From contig NZ_CP065546.1 of assembly GCF_015999545.1 (NCBI RefSeq), positions 682,001 to 746,000 of the forward strand: DNA of 64,000 nt. The letters run 5' to 3'. Source of the DNA: Lysinibacillus sp. JNUCC-52 (GTDB lineage: Bacteria; Bacillota; Bacilli; Bacillales_A; Planococcaceae). The notes beneath the pieces are model-generated. The model made no database searches. It was given only the letters and a program-made list of their open reading frames with translations, and was not told where the DNA came from. Made by a program: the position numbers and the translations under genes. Of this stretch, positions 43,822-52,827 are shown one piece after another (the stretch's first letter is position 1; each line of letters opens with the position of its first letter).

Positions 43822-44688
43822 TCACTCCAAAATAATGCCCATTTGACTTAGTGGTTCACCTAACTGGTTCACCGCAGCTGCAAGTGCTTTTGTATTTTCT
43901 TCTGTTAATTCTTCGTAAGAAATATAGCCACCATCAGTTGTGGCATGTTGAGCTAATAAATCGTCTACCGCTTTGAATTTTTCATCTAACGTAGTGACTA
44001 AATCTTTGTCTTTAGCTTCTAATTTAGAACGAAGAATTTCAAAGATTTTTTCTGCACCTTCAATATTCGCTTTAAAATCATATAGGTCCGTATGTGAATA
44101 AATTTCTTCTTCTCCAGTAATTTTTGAAGTAGATACTTCGTTCAACAAATCAACAGCACCTGTAATCATTAAATCTGGCGTTACTTCTACTGTTTGAACG
44201 AGTGCATGTAATTCTTTCGCGTCAGCAAGTAGCTGGTCTGCCACCGCTTCATAGCCTTCTGTTTTATTTTCTACCCAAAGCGCATACTCAAGCTTATGGT
44301 AACCTGTCCATTCTTCTTTGCCTTTGCCCTCTTCTTCGATATCTGCTAAACGACCATCGATACGAGGGTCAAGATCACCGAAGCTTTCTGCGATTGGTTC
44401 AGATCGCTCAAAGTACATACGTGCTGGAGCATACGCTGCTTTCGCGCCTTCAATATCCCCTGCTTTGAATAGATTCACAAACTTTTCAGTATCTAGCAAA
44501 AATTGATCCATTTGCTCTAATGCAAATTGTTGATAGGCTGATAGTTCAGTAGATAAATCTACCGCTACAGCTTGTTCTGCTTGTTCTGTTGCTGGTTTCT
44601 CTTCTTTTTTTACTTCCTCTGAATTACCACAGCCCGCCATTAAAATGCCGCCTGCTACTAATACTGATAATAATGATTTATGTTTCAT
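43822..44688 (-). CDS. efeO: EfeO/EfeM-type imelysin (M75) iron-binding lipoprotein
   Basis: 288 residues. Lipobox GILMAGC (cysteine near 20). The M75 motif HKLEYALW (HxxE) is present along with FGDLDPRIDGRLADIE and YSHTDLYDFKANIEGAEKIFE. It captures iron outside the cell for EfeU. First gene of the operon; a near-perfect Fur box lies ~40 bp upstream. No cupredoxin domain is present, so it is the EfeM-like short form. Confidence 0.93.
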   Translation of the reverse strand: MKHKSLLSVLVAGGILMAGCGNSEEVKKEEKPATEQAEQAVAVDLSTELSAYQQFALEQMDQFLLDTEKFVNLFKAGDIEGAKAAYAPARMYFERSEPIAESFGDLDPRIDGRLADIEEEGKGKEEWTGYHKLEYALWVENKTEGYEAVADQLLADAKELHALVQTVEVTPDLMITGAVDLLNEVSTSKITGEEEIYSHTDLYDFKANIEGAEKIFEILRSKLEAKDKDLVTTLDEKFKAVDDLLAQHATTDGGYISYEELTEENTKALAAAVNQLGEPLSQMGIILE

Positions 44689-44721
44689 GCTAAATACCTA
44701 CTTCCCGAATTAGTCTCTAAC

Positions 44722-44741
44722 GTGAATGATAATCATTATCA
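44722..44741 (-). promoter_or_regulatory. Fur box of the efe operon
   Basis: TGATAATCATTATCA at 44727-44741 is a perfect 7-1-7 Fur site, ~35 bp before efeO. Iron repression of the whole efeOBU operon is expected. Confidence 0.93.
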
Positions 44742-44773
44742 TATGTGATTGCAAGAAGTATTTTTAACTTAAG

Positions 44774-44824
44774 AAAAAAACGTCATTTTGCAGTTGAATT
44801 TTATTTCCAACTAGCAAAATAACG
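44774..44824 (-). terminator. Terminator of the MarR-MFS operon
   Basis: CGTCATTTTGC pairs with GCAAAATAACG (one mismatch), with TTTTTTT following on the minus strand. Confidence 0.83.
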
Positions 44825-44854
44825 CCTTTTCTACAATATAATGATTCTAATCTA

Positions 44855-46051
44855 CTAAATATTGACTTGTTTTATCTTTTCATCTTTTCCATATAAGAAA
44901 TAATAAAGCACAATTGAAATAATAATAACTGCTACCATCGCTAAGAAAATGGCACTATACCCCATCGTCGGTACAAAAAATCCTAAGAAATAAGGCCCTA
45001 TACCTAATCCTAAATCATATAAAATGAAATACGTCGAAGTTGCAAGTCCTAAACGTTCATTTGGTGTAACCTTAATAGCTATTGCTTGTGCGACTGAGTT
45101 GAAATTACCATAACCAATTCCAATAAAAGCTGCAGCTATTAAAAATACACCAGTGCTTGTTGCTGAGCTAAATGCATACATACCGATTGCAAATAACACA
45201 AGACAAGGATAAATAATAATATTGGCTCCTCTTGAGTCAAGTAATTTTCCAGTAAATGGTCGAGTAGCTAAAATTACGATGGCATAAACGATAAAGAAAT
45301 AACTACCTGCTGTTACTAAATTGAGCTCTTTTGCGTAGAACGTCATAAACGACATAACACCTGAATACGCAAAGCCGATTACAAGCGCTACAAAAGCAAT
45401 CGGTACTGCACGCATTTCGATAAAGTTAGATAGCTTAAAGCCTGCTTTCTCCCCAGCTGCTTTCATATTTTTTGGTGCACCTGGCACTTTCACAATAAAA
45501 TACATCATAAAGCAAATAATTGCTAATACTGAATCTACCGCAAAAATCATTCGATAATCTTCAAATAACTGTGTTAATAATATGCCGATAAATGGACCAA
45601 TTGCCGTTGCTAAAATAGCACTTAAGCTGTAATAGCCTATCCCTTCACCACGTCGTTCTGGTGGTAAAATTTGTGCAATAATTGTACCTGTTGCTGTACT
45701 TGCTATACCTAGCGCTATCCCCTGTACTAAACGATTCAGCATAAGGAATGGTAAATTTAAGGCGATAAAATAAGACATCGTAGATAACATAAATAATAAT
45801 AATCCAACAAATAATGTTTTTTTACTGCCCCAATCCCCGATAATTCGACCTGTGCCAAGACGTCCAAAAAGCGTCCCGATAATAAAAATACTCGACACAA
45901 GCCCTGCTGTACTTGTTGATGCGTCAAATTTCTCCACCGCATAGCCAGCTATTGTTACCATCAATAAATAAAAAATTAACGTAATCGTAAAATTAATAAG
46001 TGAAACGATTAAAAAGTCTTTTGTCCATAGTTTCTGTCTAGTTGCTTCCAC
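44855..46051 (-). CDS. MFS transporter
   Basis: 398 residues from a GTG at 46051 (GGAGAGGA upstream), twelve hydrophobic segments. The MFS loop 2-3 motif is GRLGTGRIIGDWGSKKTLFVG and the family's RPFTGKLLDSRG is in the second half. Probably a drug or metabolite exporter. It follows a MarR regulator by 12 bp and shares its promoter. Confidence 0.92.
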   Translation of the reverse strand: MEATRQKLWTKDFLIVSLINFTITLIFYLLMVTIAGYAVEKFDASTSTAGLVSSIFIIGTLFGRLGTGRIIGDWGSKKTLFVGLLLFMLSTMSYFIALNLPFLMLNRLVQGIALGIASTATGTIIAQILPPERRGEGIGYYSLSAILATAIGPFIGILLTQLFEDYRMIFAVDSVLAIICFMMYFIVKVPGAPKNMKAAGEKAGFKLSNFIEMRAVPIAFVALVIGFAYSGVMSFMTFYAKELNLVTAGSYFFIVYAIVILATRPFTGKLLDSRGANIIIYPCLVLFAIGMYAFSSATSTGVFLIAAAFIGIGYGNFNSVAQAIAIKVTPNERLGLATSTYFILYDLGLGIGPYFLGFFVPTMGYSAIFLAMVAVIIISIVLYYFLYGKDEKIKQVNI

Positions 46052-46063
46052 TTGTTTCCTCTC

Positions 46064-46483
46064 CTACTGATGAATGTTTTTACTTATGCTTGCTAAAACT
46101 CGAGAAGCAATTTCAATATCTTGTTTCGATACACCAGCTAATGCGTTTTCTAAAAATGGTTTTATATGCTCTTGGATTTCGTCCACGATTTTTTGACCAT
46201 TTGGCGTTAATTGTACAACTTTTGCTCGCTTATCTTTTCCAGCTACCGTCTCCACATAACCTAGGTCTACTAGCTTTTGTACAAGCCTTGTTACACTTGG
46301 CTTTTCAATAGACATAAAGTTCGCAATTTCAACTAGTGAATGCGGACCTTTATCGACTAAGAAACGTAAAACGGCCCACTGAGAGCTATATAATTGATAT
46401 TGTTCCAACTGCTTGTTGAGTTGATTCGTAAACGGTCGGTACATTAAACGAAATTCATTAAAAAATTGCTGTTCAATCGTCAA
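46064..46483 (-). CDS. MarR-family transcriptional regulator
   Basis: 139 residues from a TTG at 46483, which is 8 bp after AAGGAG; ATG codons closer to the ribosome site are less well placed. The winged helix is SLVEIANFMSIEKPSVTRLV and the wing DKRAKVVQLT. It probably represses its own operon with the MFS transporter by binding the palindrome just upstream. Confidence 0.9.
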   Translation of the reverse strand: MTIEQQFFNEFRLMYRPFTNQLNKQLEQYQLYSSQWAVLRFLVDKGPHSLVEIANFMSIEKPSVTRLVQKLVDLGYVETVAGKDKRAKVVQLTPNGQKIVDEIQEHIKPFLENALAGVSKQDIEIASRVLASISKNIHQ

Positions 46484-46500
46484 GATCATCACTCCTTAAT

Positions 46501-46544
46501 TAGTTAGCCTAGCTAACTATATAACAAAACATAGCATTTGTCTA
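46501..46544 (-). promoter_or_regulatory. marR-MFS promoter with overlapping palindrome
   Basis: Minus strand TAGACA (46544-46539), 17-bp spacer, TATAGT (46521-46516). TAGTTAGCCTAGCTAACTA (46501-46519, perfect 8-base arms) covers the -10 and start, as expected for a MarR operator. Confidence 0.75.
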
Positions 46545-46589
46545 GGTTTAATTATGCTACATATCTATGTTTGACAAGTCTTTCTGAAC

Positions 46590-46618
46590 AAAAAACTGAA
46601 CAGCGCAAGCCATTCAGT
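46590..46618 (-). terminator. Terminator of the siderophore ABC operon
   Basis: ACTGAA / TTCAGT stem with TTTTTTG on the minus strand. It overlaps the last codons of the final permease gene. Confidence 0.6.
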
Positions 46619-47621
46619 CGTTTTTTCTTAATAAATATAAAAAATAAGGTGCACCGATACATGCGACAACGATGCCTGCAGGCACAGTGGCAGTTGAAAT
46701 AGCCACACGTCCTATTGTATCTGCTAGCATTAATAAACAAGCACCTATAAATAATGTTATGGGTAAAAAGAATTGATAGCGGGGGCCAACAAGCTGCTTG
46801 GCAATATGTGGTGCCATTAAGCCGATAAACGCAATGCCCCCTGTTACCGATACGGCAGCTGCTGCAAGGGCAACTGCCACCATTAATAATTGTAGTCGCT
46901 CTTTAGCAATATTTACACCCAACCCAATTGCTGTTTGCTCTGTCATTGCTAGTACATTTAAAACATTTGCTTTATAAAAAATGAATGGTATACATATGAC
47001 TAGCCATGGTAGTAATGCCCATACAAATGGCCAATCCGTTCCCCATACACTTCCAGCAAGCCATTGTGCGATAAACTGTACATCTGAGCGCTCAGCCGAG
47101 GAAATTAACAACATCATTACACCTGATAATGCAGATGCCACACCTACCCCGATTAAAATTAGCTTTACAGGTTGAACACCTTGACTACGCTTATATGAAA
47201 AAAAGTAAATACTAAGGGCCGTTAAGATCGCACTGAAAAATCCTACTACTGGCAATATGTACGCAAAATTTGGTAAATCACCATGGACAAATAAATAAAA
47301 AATAGTGATTCCCACCCCTGCACCAGCATTGATACCAATAATACCAGGGTCTGCTAAATCATTACGTGTGACCCCCTGTAAAACAGCTCCTGCTAATGCT
47401 AAAGCCATGCCTGCTAGTGCGAGTATAAATATCCTTGGCAGGCGAACTGAAAACAACACAAAGGATTCTTTAAAAGTACCATCACCAAACAATATAGGAA
47501 GAATACGATTAATAGACACCGAAGCTGCGCCAAGTGAAATGCCCATTACAAAAATAAATAATGTTAGCACTAGCCAAATAAGTAGCCAAATTCGTTGTTT
47601 TTTTTGTGCAGCTTTAAGCAA
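46614..47621 (-). CDS. FecCD-type iron-siderophore ABC permease (second)
   Basis: 335 residues from a TTG at 47621, overlapping the preceding permease by 8 bp with AGGGAGG in that gene's end; upstream in-frame starts are disfavoured. About nine hydrophobic segments. The family signatures LQGVTRNDLADPGIIGINAGAG and TGGIAFIGLMAPHIAKQLVGP are present. It forms the membrane channel with the other permease. Confidence 0.92.
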   Translation of the reverse strand: MLKAAQKKQRIWLLIWLVLTLFIFVMGISLGAASVSINRILPILFGDGTFKESFVLFSVRLPRIFILALAGMALALAGAVLQGVTRNDLADPGIIGINAGAGVGITIFYLFVHGDLPNFAYILPVVGFFSAILTALSIYFFSYKRSQGVQPVKLILIGVGVASALSGVMMLLISSAERSDVQFIAQWLAGSVWGTDWPFVWALLPWLVICIPFIFYKANVLNVLAMTEQTAIGLGVNIAKERLQLLMVAVALAAAAVSVTGGIAFIGLMAPHIAKQLVGPRYQFFLPITLFIGACLLMLADTIGRVAISTATVPAGIVVACIGAPYFLYLLRKND

Positions 47622-48615
47622 ACTGACGACCTCCCTTACGTACAAGTAGTAAGAAGAATGGAAGGCCAATAATTGAAATAACGGCTACTACAGGCGTTTC
47701 ATACGGTGCATTCACCATGCGGGCTACAAAATCTGCAGCAACCATTAACCAACCACCTACAAGAGCACACATCGGTAAAACAAAACGATAATCTGTACCA
47801 ACTAAAGCACGGACAATATGTGGCACCATTAAGCCAATAAACGCTAGATTCCCTACAAGCGCTACAGCGGCCCCCGCAAGAATAACCACTACGAACATCA
47901 TAATCCCTTTAATCACTGCTGTTTTCTGACCTAAGCCGACAGCTACCTCTTCATTTAAACTTAAAATCGTTAGCTGTCTGCTAAATATAAACGCAATCCC
48001 TAAACCTATTACAATTACAGGTACAATGATTAAAGCTTGCCACGTAGTGCCGATTAAACCACCACTTGTCCACATCGATACATCTTTTGCAATTTTAAAT
48101 AATATCCCCGTTCCATCAGCAACTGCTTGTAAAAGAGCCGAAACTGCAGCACCAGCTAAAACTAGCTTTAGTGGAGAAAAGCCACCCTTTGTAGATGCAC
48201 CAATACTATATACAATAATCATCCCTATACCCGCACCAATAAAGCATGCGAAAATTAGTACATAATACGAGGAATTTGGAATAACCGCCATCGTTAAGGC
48301 TAAAGCAGCATTTGCTCCTGCTGTAAGACCAAGAAGCCCTGGATCTGCTAAAGCATTTCTTGTGACGCCCTGCATAATAGCTCCAGCAACTGCGAGTGCA
48401 CTACCAACAAAAATAGCAGCAATAATACGCGGAAATCGAATCTCACGTAAAATAGCGTAATGCTTGCCCCCATCTTGTCCAACAATCGCTTGATAAACAT
48501 CTTGAATACTCGTATTCGCAGCGCCAATACATAGCGAGATGGTTACTGTCACTGCTAAAACGAGCAGTGATAGTAACAGCTGAAGCCAAAACGGAAAATG
48601 TCGAAACTTTGTCAT
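47614..48615 (-). CDS. FecCD-type iron-siderophore ABC permease (first)
   Basis: 333 residues, about nine hydrophobic segments. Signatures MQGVTRNALADPGLLGLTAGAN and LVGNLAFIGLMVPHIVRALVG. It pairs with the next gene to form the importer channel; 25 bp separate it from the binding-protein gene. Confidence 0.93.
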   Translation of the reverse strand: MTKFRHFPFWLQLLLSLLVLAVTVTISLCIGAANTSIQDVYQAIVGQDGGKHYAILREIRFPRIIAAIFVGSALAVAGAIMQGVTRNALADPGLLGLTAGANAALALTMAVIPNSSYYVLIFACFIGAGIGMIIVYSIGASTKGGFSPLKLVLAGAAVSALLQAVADGTGILFKIAKDVSMWTSGGLIGTTWQALIIVPVIVIGLGIAFIFSRQLTILSLNEEVAVGLGQKTAVIKGIMMFVVVILAGAAVALVGNLAFIGLMVPHIVRALVGTDYRFVLPMCALVGGWLMVAADFVARMVNAPYETPVVAVISIIGLPFFLLLVRKGGRQFA

Positions 48616-48640
48616 TTGCCTTCGCTACTCTCTATTGAAA

Positions 48641-49567
48641 TTATTGTAAAAACTTCTCTTTAAAGAATTCTAGTTGATATTCTAAAGTAATAGGATCATT
48701 AAAGTAAAATGCGTTACCATTCACTTCAAATAAATGACCGTTTTTTACTGCTTCTAAATCTTTATACCATCCAGCATTTTCAATAGAAGTATTATCGCCA
48801 TTAAACGTACTAAAGATTACATAGTCGCCAGCGTATTCATTTAAAACTTCAGTAGAAATAGCAAAATAACCTGGTTTTAAAGCATCTTCTTTCACTTTTT
48901 CAGCCATATTCAAGCCCATTTCTTGATATAAAATTTCTGTGCCACGTCCCCAATTATCGCCATACACATACATTTGTTTATTAAACATTTCCGCAACCGT
49001 AACTGTTGCATCTTCACCGATTTTCGCTTTGATTTTTGTACCTAAATCAGCAGCGCGTTCTTTAAAATCTGCTACCCATTTTGTTGCTTCTTCTTCTTTG
49101 TTTACGACTTTACCAATTTCAATAAATTGCTGTAAATAATCGACTTTACCATAAGTGAATAGTACAGTAGGTGCAATTTCTGCTAGTTTATCGGCATTTT
49201 CAATCCCATTTAAACCAATGATTAAATCTGGATCAAGCTCAATAATTTTTTCAATATCCGTATTTTCAACGACTACTGCATCTTTAATTGCATCTTTAAA
49301 GTTCGGATTATCTGCCGCCCACGAATCAATCCCTACAACATTTACACCAAGTTGCAATAAATGCCCAACAAATGATGATAATACGACTACACGTTTAGGA
49401 TTCGCTGGTACTTCAATAGGACCTGTTTCGGATTGATAAGTAATTGTTTCCGCTGATGATGACTCATTTGCGCCTTCATCTTCTTTCTTTGCATTGTCTT
49501 CTTTGTTGCCGCACGCTGCAAGTACAAGCACGACAATCATAAACATTGGTAAAAGCCACTTTTTCAT
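48641..49567 (-). CDS. Iron-siderophore substrate-binding lipoprotein
   Basis: 308 residues. Lipobox VLVLAAC (cysteine near 19) followed by an acidic linker. A FecB/BtuF-like binding fold: NPKRVVVLSSFVGHLLQLGV, DIEKIIELDPDLIIGLNG and GYFAISTEVLNEYAGDYVIF. It captures a ferric siderophore outside the membrane. Which siderophore is unknown; no siderophore synthesis genes are in the window. Confidence 0.92.
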   Translation of the reverse strand: MKKWLLPMFMIVVLVLAACGNKEDNAKKEDEGANESSSAETITYQSETGPIEVPANPKRVVVLSSFVGHLLQLGVNVVGIDSWAADNPNFKDAIKDAVVVENTDIEKIIELDPDLIIGLNGIENADKLAEIAPTVLFTYGKVDYLQQFIEIGKVVNKEEEATKWVADFKERAADLGTKIKAKIGEDATVTVAEMFNKQMYVYGDNWGRGTEILYQEMGLNMAEKVKEDALKPGYFAISTEVLNEYAGDYVIFSTFNGDNTSIENAGWYKDLEAVKNGHLFEVNGNAFYFNDPITLEYQLEFFKEKFLQ

Positions 49568-49580
49568 TTATATATCCCCT

Positions 49581-50369
49581 TTAAGTTGTTTGTAATAAGT
49601 TATATGTAATGCACATCGGTTTGTCTGTTCGTGGATCTTTTCCAATAACTGCATCGATATGAAATACTTTTTGTAATACTTCAGGTACAATAACTTCTTC
49701 CGCAGTACCGAATTTCACGAGCTCTCCTTGTGAAAGCGCTACAATATAATCAGAAAAACGCGCTGCTTGATTTAAATCATGGAGCACCATGACAATTGTG
49801 CGACCTTCCTCTTCATTTAGCTTGCTTAACAATTCTAAAACTTCTAATTGATGTGCCATATCTAAATAAGTTGTTGGCTCGTCTAAAAAAATAATATCCG
49901 TTTCTTGTGCTAATGCCATTGCAATCCATACACGCTGGCGTTGTCCACCAGACAAAGCATCTACTGCCTGCTGACGAAAAGCATCTGTTTTTGTAACCTT
50001 TAGGGACCAATCAATGACATCTTTATCTTTTTGCGATAAATTGCCAAACCCCTTTTGATATGGAAATCGACCGTAGGACACAAGCTCCTCTACCGTTAAA
50101 CCGTGAGCACTTTCAGGACTTTGTGGCAAAATAGCTAGCTCTTTCGCCAAATCTTTCGTATGCATTTTGGAAATATTTTGACCATCTAATATGACGCTAC
50201 CACTGTCATGCTTTAAAATTCTCGTAATTGCTTTTAAAAGTGTAGATTTACCACAGCCATTAGATCCAATAATTGTCGTTATTTTCCCATCTGGAATTTG
50301 TAATGATAAGTCATGCACTATGGTTTTGTTCTCATAGCCAACACGGATCGATTCAATTTGTAAACGCAA
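49581..50369 (-). CDS. Iron-siderophore ABC transporter ATPase
   Basis: 263 residues from a TTG at 50369 with AGAGAGGG upstream; a longer reading to 50501 would run across the Fur box and is rejected. Walker A GSNGCGKST, signature LSGGQRQR, Walker B IIFLDEPT and switch histidine VLHDLN are intact. First gene of the four-gene importer operon, behind the Fur box at 50429. Confidence 0.93.
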   Translation of the reverse strand: MRLQIESIRVGYENKTIVHDLSLQIPDGKITTIIGSNGCGKSTLLKAITRILKHDSGSVILDGQNISKMHTKDLAKELAILPQSPESAHGLTVEELVSYGRFPYQKGFGNLSQKDKDVIDWSLKVTKTDAFRQQAVDALSGGQRQRVWIAMALAQETDIIFLDEPTTYLDMAHQLEVLELLSKLNEEEGRTIVMVLHDLNQAARFSDYIVALSQGELVKFGTAEEVIVPEVLQKVFHIDAVIGKDPRTDKPMCITYNLLQTT

Positions 50370-50428
50370 AACATACCCTCTCTTTCTTTTTACTAATACA
50401 CATGATATGATAACATCAAAAGCGACAT

Positions 50429-50443
50429 TGATAATCATTATCA
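50429..50443. promoter_or_regulatory. Fur box shared by divergent siderophore operon and reductase
   Basis: TGATAATCATTATCA, a perfect 7-1-7 site, lies ~60 bp from each of the two divergent starts. It probably controls both directions. Confidence 0.92.
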
Positions 50444-50511
50444 CTAAAGATAGTCTAGTTTTCCAATAAGTATTTGTCAAATACTTTTTAATATTTTTCA
50501 AGGATGTGACG

Positions 50512-51561
50512 ATGCAAGTGCAAGATTTATATGATGTAACGATTATAGGTGGTGGGCCTGCGGGCTTATATAGTGCTTTTTACAGTGGGTTAAGAGGCCT
50601 AAAAACTAAATTAATAGAGAGCCAAGAACAGTTAGGTGGAAAGGTGTTACTTTATCCAGAAAAGTTAATTTGGGATATTGGTGGTCACCCTCCTATTTTA
50701 GGTGGGCAGTTTGTCAAACAATTAATTGCACAAGCCAAAACATTCGATCCAACTATCATAACGGCTACAAAGGTTGACTTTATTGAACGTCTTGGTGAAA
50801 TGTTTGTTTTACATACAGCACAAGGGGAAAAACATTATTCAAAAACAATTCTATTAGCAGTCGGTGGGGGCATTATTAACCCTCAAAAACTGACACTAGA
50901 AGGTGCTGAAAAATACGAAATGTCTAATTTGCACTATACCGTCCAGTCATATAAACGTTTTGTCGATAAAGACATCATTATTTCTGGCGGCGGTAATGCT
51001 GCCATTGACTGGGCCGTGGAGCTTAGCCCTATCGCTAAAAACGTAACTGTTGTATATCGTAAGGACACGCTCTCCGCACATGAAGCGACAATACAAGAAG
51101 CGCTAGATGCTGGCGTTCAAATTGAATGTAACACGACAATTACAAAGCTAACTGCAAATACAGATAAAACAGCCATTGAATTTGTCACTTGCGAAAATTC
51201 TCAAACAAAGCAGAGCTACACACGTCAAGTGGATGAAGTCATTGTAAGTCATGGCTATAACCGTGAAGCATCTCTTACATTTGACGAGGCAATCTCACTT
51301 CCTAAAAAGGACGACTATTATTTTGAAGGAAAAGCAACAGGTGAAACAGCCCAACCAGGTATTTTCGCAGCAGGAGATATTTTATCATTCGAAGGGAAAA
51401 TTCATCTTCTACTAGGCACATTCCAAGACGCTGCTAATGCTGTCAATTCTATTAAAACGTATTTAGAACCGACCGCTAATCGTCATGCAGTCGTATCTTC
51501 ACATAATGAAATCTTTAAAGAAAAAAATCGCTCTATTATCGAAAACAGCTTGGTTAGATAA
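50512..51561 (+). CDS. Ferredoxin/flavodoxin-NADP reductase (YumC/YcgT-like)
   Basis: 349 residues from the ATG at 50512 (AAGGA 7 bp upstream). FAD motif DVTIIGGGPAGLYSAFYSGLRG, an NADPH-binding GGGNAAIDWA, and a C-terminal GIFAAGDI then FQDAANAVNSIKTYL. It is the thioredoxin-reductase-like type without the CxxC pair, as in Bacillus YumC/YcgT. The Fur box and divergent siderophore operon suggest it supplies electrons for releasing iron from siderophores or for flavodoxin under iron limitation (inference). Confidence 0.92.
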   Translation: MQVQDLYDVTIIGGGPAGLYSAFYSGLRGLKTKLIESQEQLGGKVLLYPEKLIWDIGGHPPILGGQFVKQLIAQAKTFDPTIITATKVDFIERLGEMFVLHTAQGEKHYSKTILLAVGGGIINPQKLTLEGAEKYEMSNLHYTVQSYKRFVDKDIIISGGGNAAIDWAVELSPIAKNVTVVYRKDTLSAHEATIQEALDAGVQIECNTTITKLTANTDKTAIEFVTCENSQTKQSYTRQVDEVIVSHGYNREASLTFDEAISLPKKDDYYFEGKATGETAQPGIFAAGDILSFEGKIHLLLGTFQDAANAVNSIKTYLEPTANRHAVVSSHNEIFKEKNRSIIENSLVR

Positions 51562-51577
51562 TTCGGACCAAAAAGGT

Positions 51578-51616
51578 AAAGTGTTAGATTGACTGCCATC
51601 AATCTAACACTTTTTT
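51578..51616 (+). terminator. Terminator of the reductase gene (hairpin family A, copy 2)
   Basis: Perfect 15-base arms AAAGTGTTAGATTGA and TCAATCTAACACTTT with a TTTTTT tail. The 3' arm and following TTTTTTGCT match the ynfA terminator at 30601-30638 on the other strand. Confidence 0.9.
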
Positions 51617-51629
51617 GCTGCACACATTG

Positions 51630-51702
51630 ATGAGCGATTTCTGTAGGTTTACTGGCGATTATCAGACTTCTATCGGCGATTTCTAGTGTTTTACCAGCGA
51701 TG
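51630..51702. repeat. Intergenic 21-bp array, four units, core GCGATT
   Basis: Cores at 51634, 51655, 51676 (GCGATT) and 51697 (GCGATG) are exactly 21 bp apart. It starts 15-20 bp after the terminator of the reductase gene. Confidence 0.82.
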
Positions 51703-51776
51703 AAGAGTCTTCTGAAAACATGGTGAAATTTAAAGTATATCCTAGCCTTTTACTTTCTGAGCAAAGTTACGCTATT

Positions 51777-52370
51777 CTAATCATTCATTCCCTTACCATC
51801 AAGAATTTGTTGCGTATATTTTTCAATCCTAGACAGACGTGTTTTGGCTTGCTTCGCCTGTGAAAAATAATAAATATACGCTCTTTGTCGTCCAGGCGTT
51901 AATGCTTCAAAAGCTATTTTTAAAGCAGGTAGTTCATTGAATTTCGTTTGCAGTTCTTCTGGAATTTCAAAATCTTCCTTCTTTTTAAATGCCACAGCTA
52001 AGCCTGCCTTTTCAACTTCTATTGCTTGTTCAATATAGGCTTTTAAGTCGCTTTCCATTTCAATGATTTCATGCACATTTGTAAAGCGAATTTGGCGTGC
52101 CGCTTGTACATTTTCCGTTTGTTGAATAAGAATCCCTTTTGGATCCTTTAACAACGCACCTTTATGGAATAACAATGCACAATATTCTTTAAAACCATGT
52201 ATTAAGAAAACGTTCTTGTTGTCCAATGTATAACAAGGGTGCATCCATTTAAATTCTTCTGTCAATCCACTATCAAGTGCAATAGTTCTTAATACTTCAT
52301 ATTCTGCTTTCCATGTCTTCGCTTTACTTAAAAATTCATCCACTTTCGGATTTGGTTTAATTGTTGTCAT
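51777..52370 (-). CDS. YdeI-like protein (DUF1801 / OmdA-type)
   Basis: 197 residues from the ATG at 52370 with GAGGGG upstream. N-terminal DUF1801-like fold (EFKWMHPCYTLDNKNVFLIHGFKEYCALLFHKG) and C-terminal helix-rich region FEALTPGRQRAYIYYFSQAKQAKTRLSRIEK typical of YdeI/OmdA proteins. Cytoplasmic; function not established. Confidence 0.85.
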   Translation of the reverse strand: MTTIKPNPKVDEFLSKAKTWKAEYEVLRTIALDSGLTEEFKWMHPCYTLDNKNVFLIHGFKEYCALLFHKGALLKDPKGILIQQTENVQAARQIRFTNVHEIIEMESDLKAYIEQAIEVEKAGLAVAFKKKEDFEIPEELQTKFNELPALKIAFEALTPGRQRAYIYYFSQAKQAKTRLSRIEKYTQQILDGKGMND

Positions 52371-52481
52371 CAACGAACACCCCTCTATATTTTTCAACCT
52401 ACTACAATCAAAATTAATTTGTTCAATTATCAATTGATTAATAATAAGTCATTCATTAAGGTGCTGTCTATTGATTTAAAT

Positions 52482-52528
52482 AAAAAAAAAGAGAATATAC
52501 GTTGCTAAACTAAACGTATAATCTCTTT
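52482..52528 (-). terminator. Terminator after the small coat-like gene
   Basis: GAGA-a-TATACGTT pairs with AACGTATA-a-TCTC, with a T-run on the minus strand (A-run 52481-52490). Confidence 0.75.
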
Positions 52529-52581
52529 ATAAGTGTAATACATTGTAATCTGCCCTTTACTGAATCCTTATCTACATATAA

Positions 52582-52827
52582 CTATCTAAATAGACTTAAT
52601 AATGATCCCATTTGCCTAAGCATATTAACTCCACTCGTAATAGTGTCCGCATGGCCCTTCATTGCGCTGAAATTTTCTGCTAAGTTTCCAAACCGAGAAT
52701 TTCGAGGTTGTTGATTATTGAACGAATTAGGTTGTGGACGCATACTTTGAATCATAGGATTATAATTTTGTCTATATCTTCGTGGAACTGGCCTCCTTCT
52801 AGGATTCGGCGAATAATATGGCATCAA
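52582..52827 (-). CDS. Small proline/arginine/asparagine-rich protein, possibly spore-associated
   Basis: 81 residues with an excellent ribosome site (AGGAGGTG). The N-terminal half is rich in P, R, N and Q; the C-terminal helix ends MLRQMGSLLSLFR. This resembles the YqfQ/YppG type of small Bacillus proteins, but I am not sure of the family. Monocistronic with terminator. Confidence 0.6.
   Translation of the reverse strand: MMPYYSPNPRRRPVPRRYRQNYNPMIQSMRPQPNSFNNQQPRNSRFGNLAENFSAMKGHADTITSGVNMLRQMGSLLSLFR

Noticed and set aside
46569-46620. Possible additional operon promoter between marR and the siderophore permease
   Set aside because: The signal is explained by the terminator and the divergent positions; the permease is transcribed from the Fur-boxed promoter at 50.4 kb.
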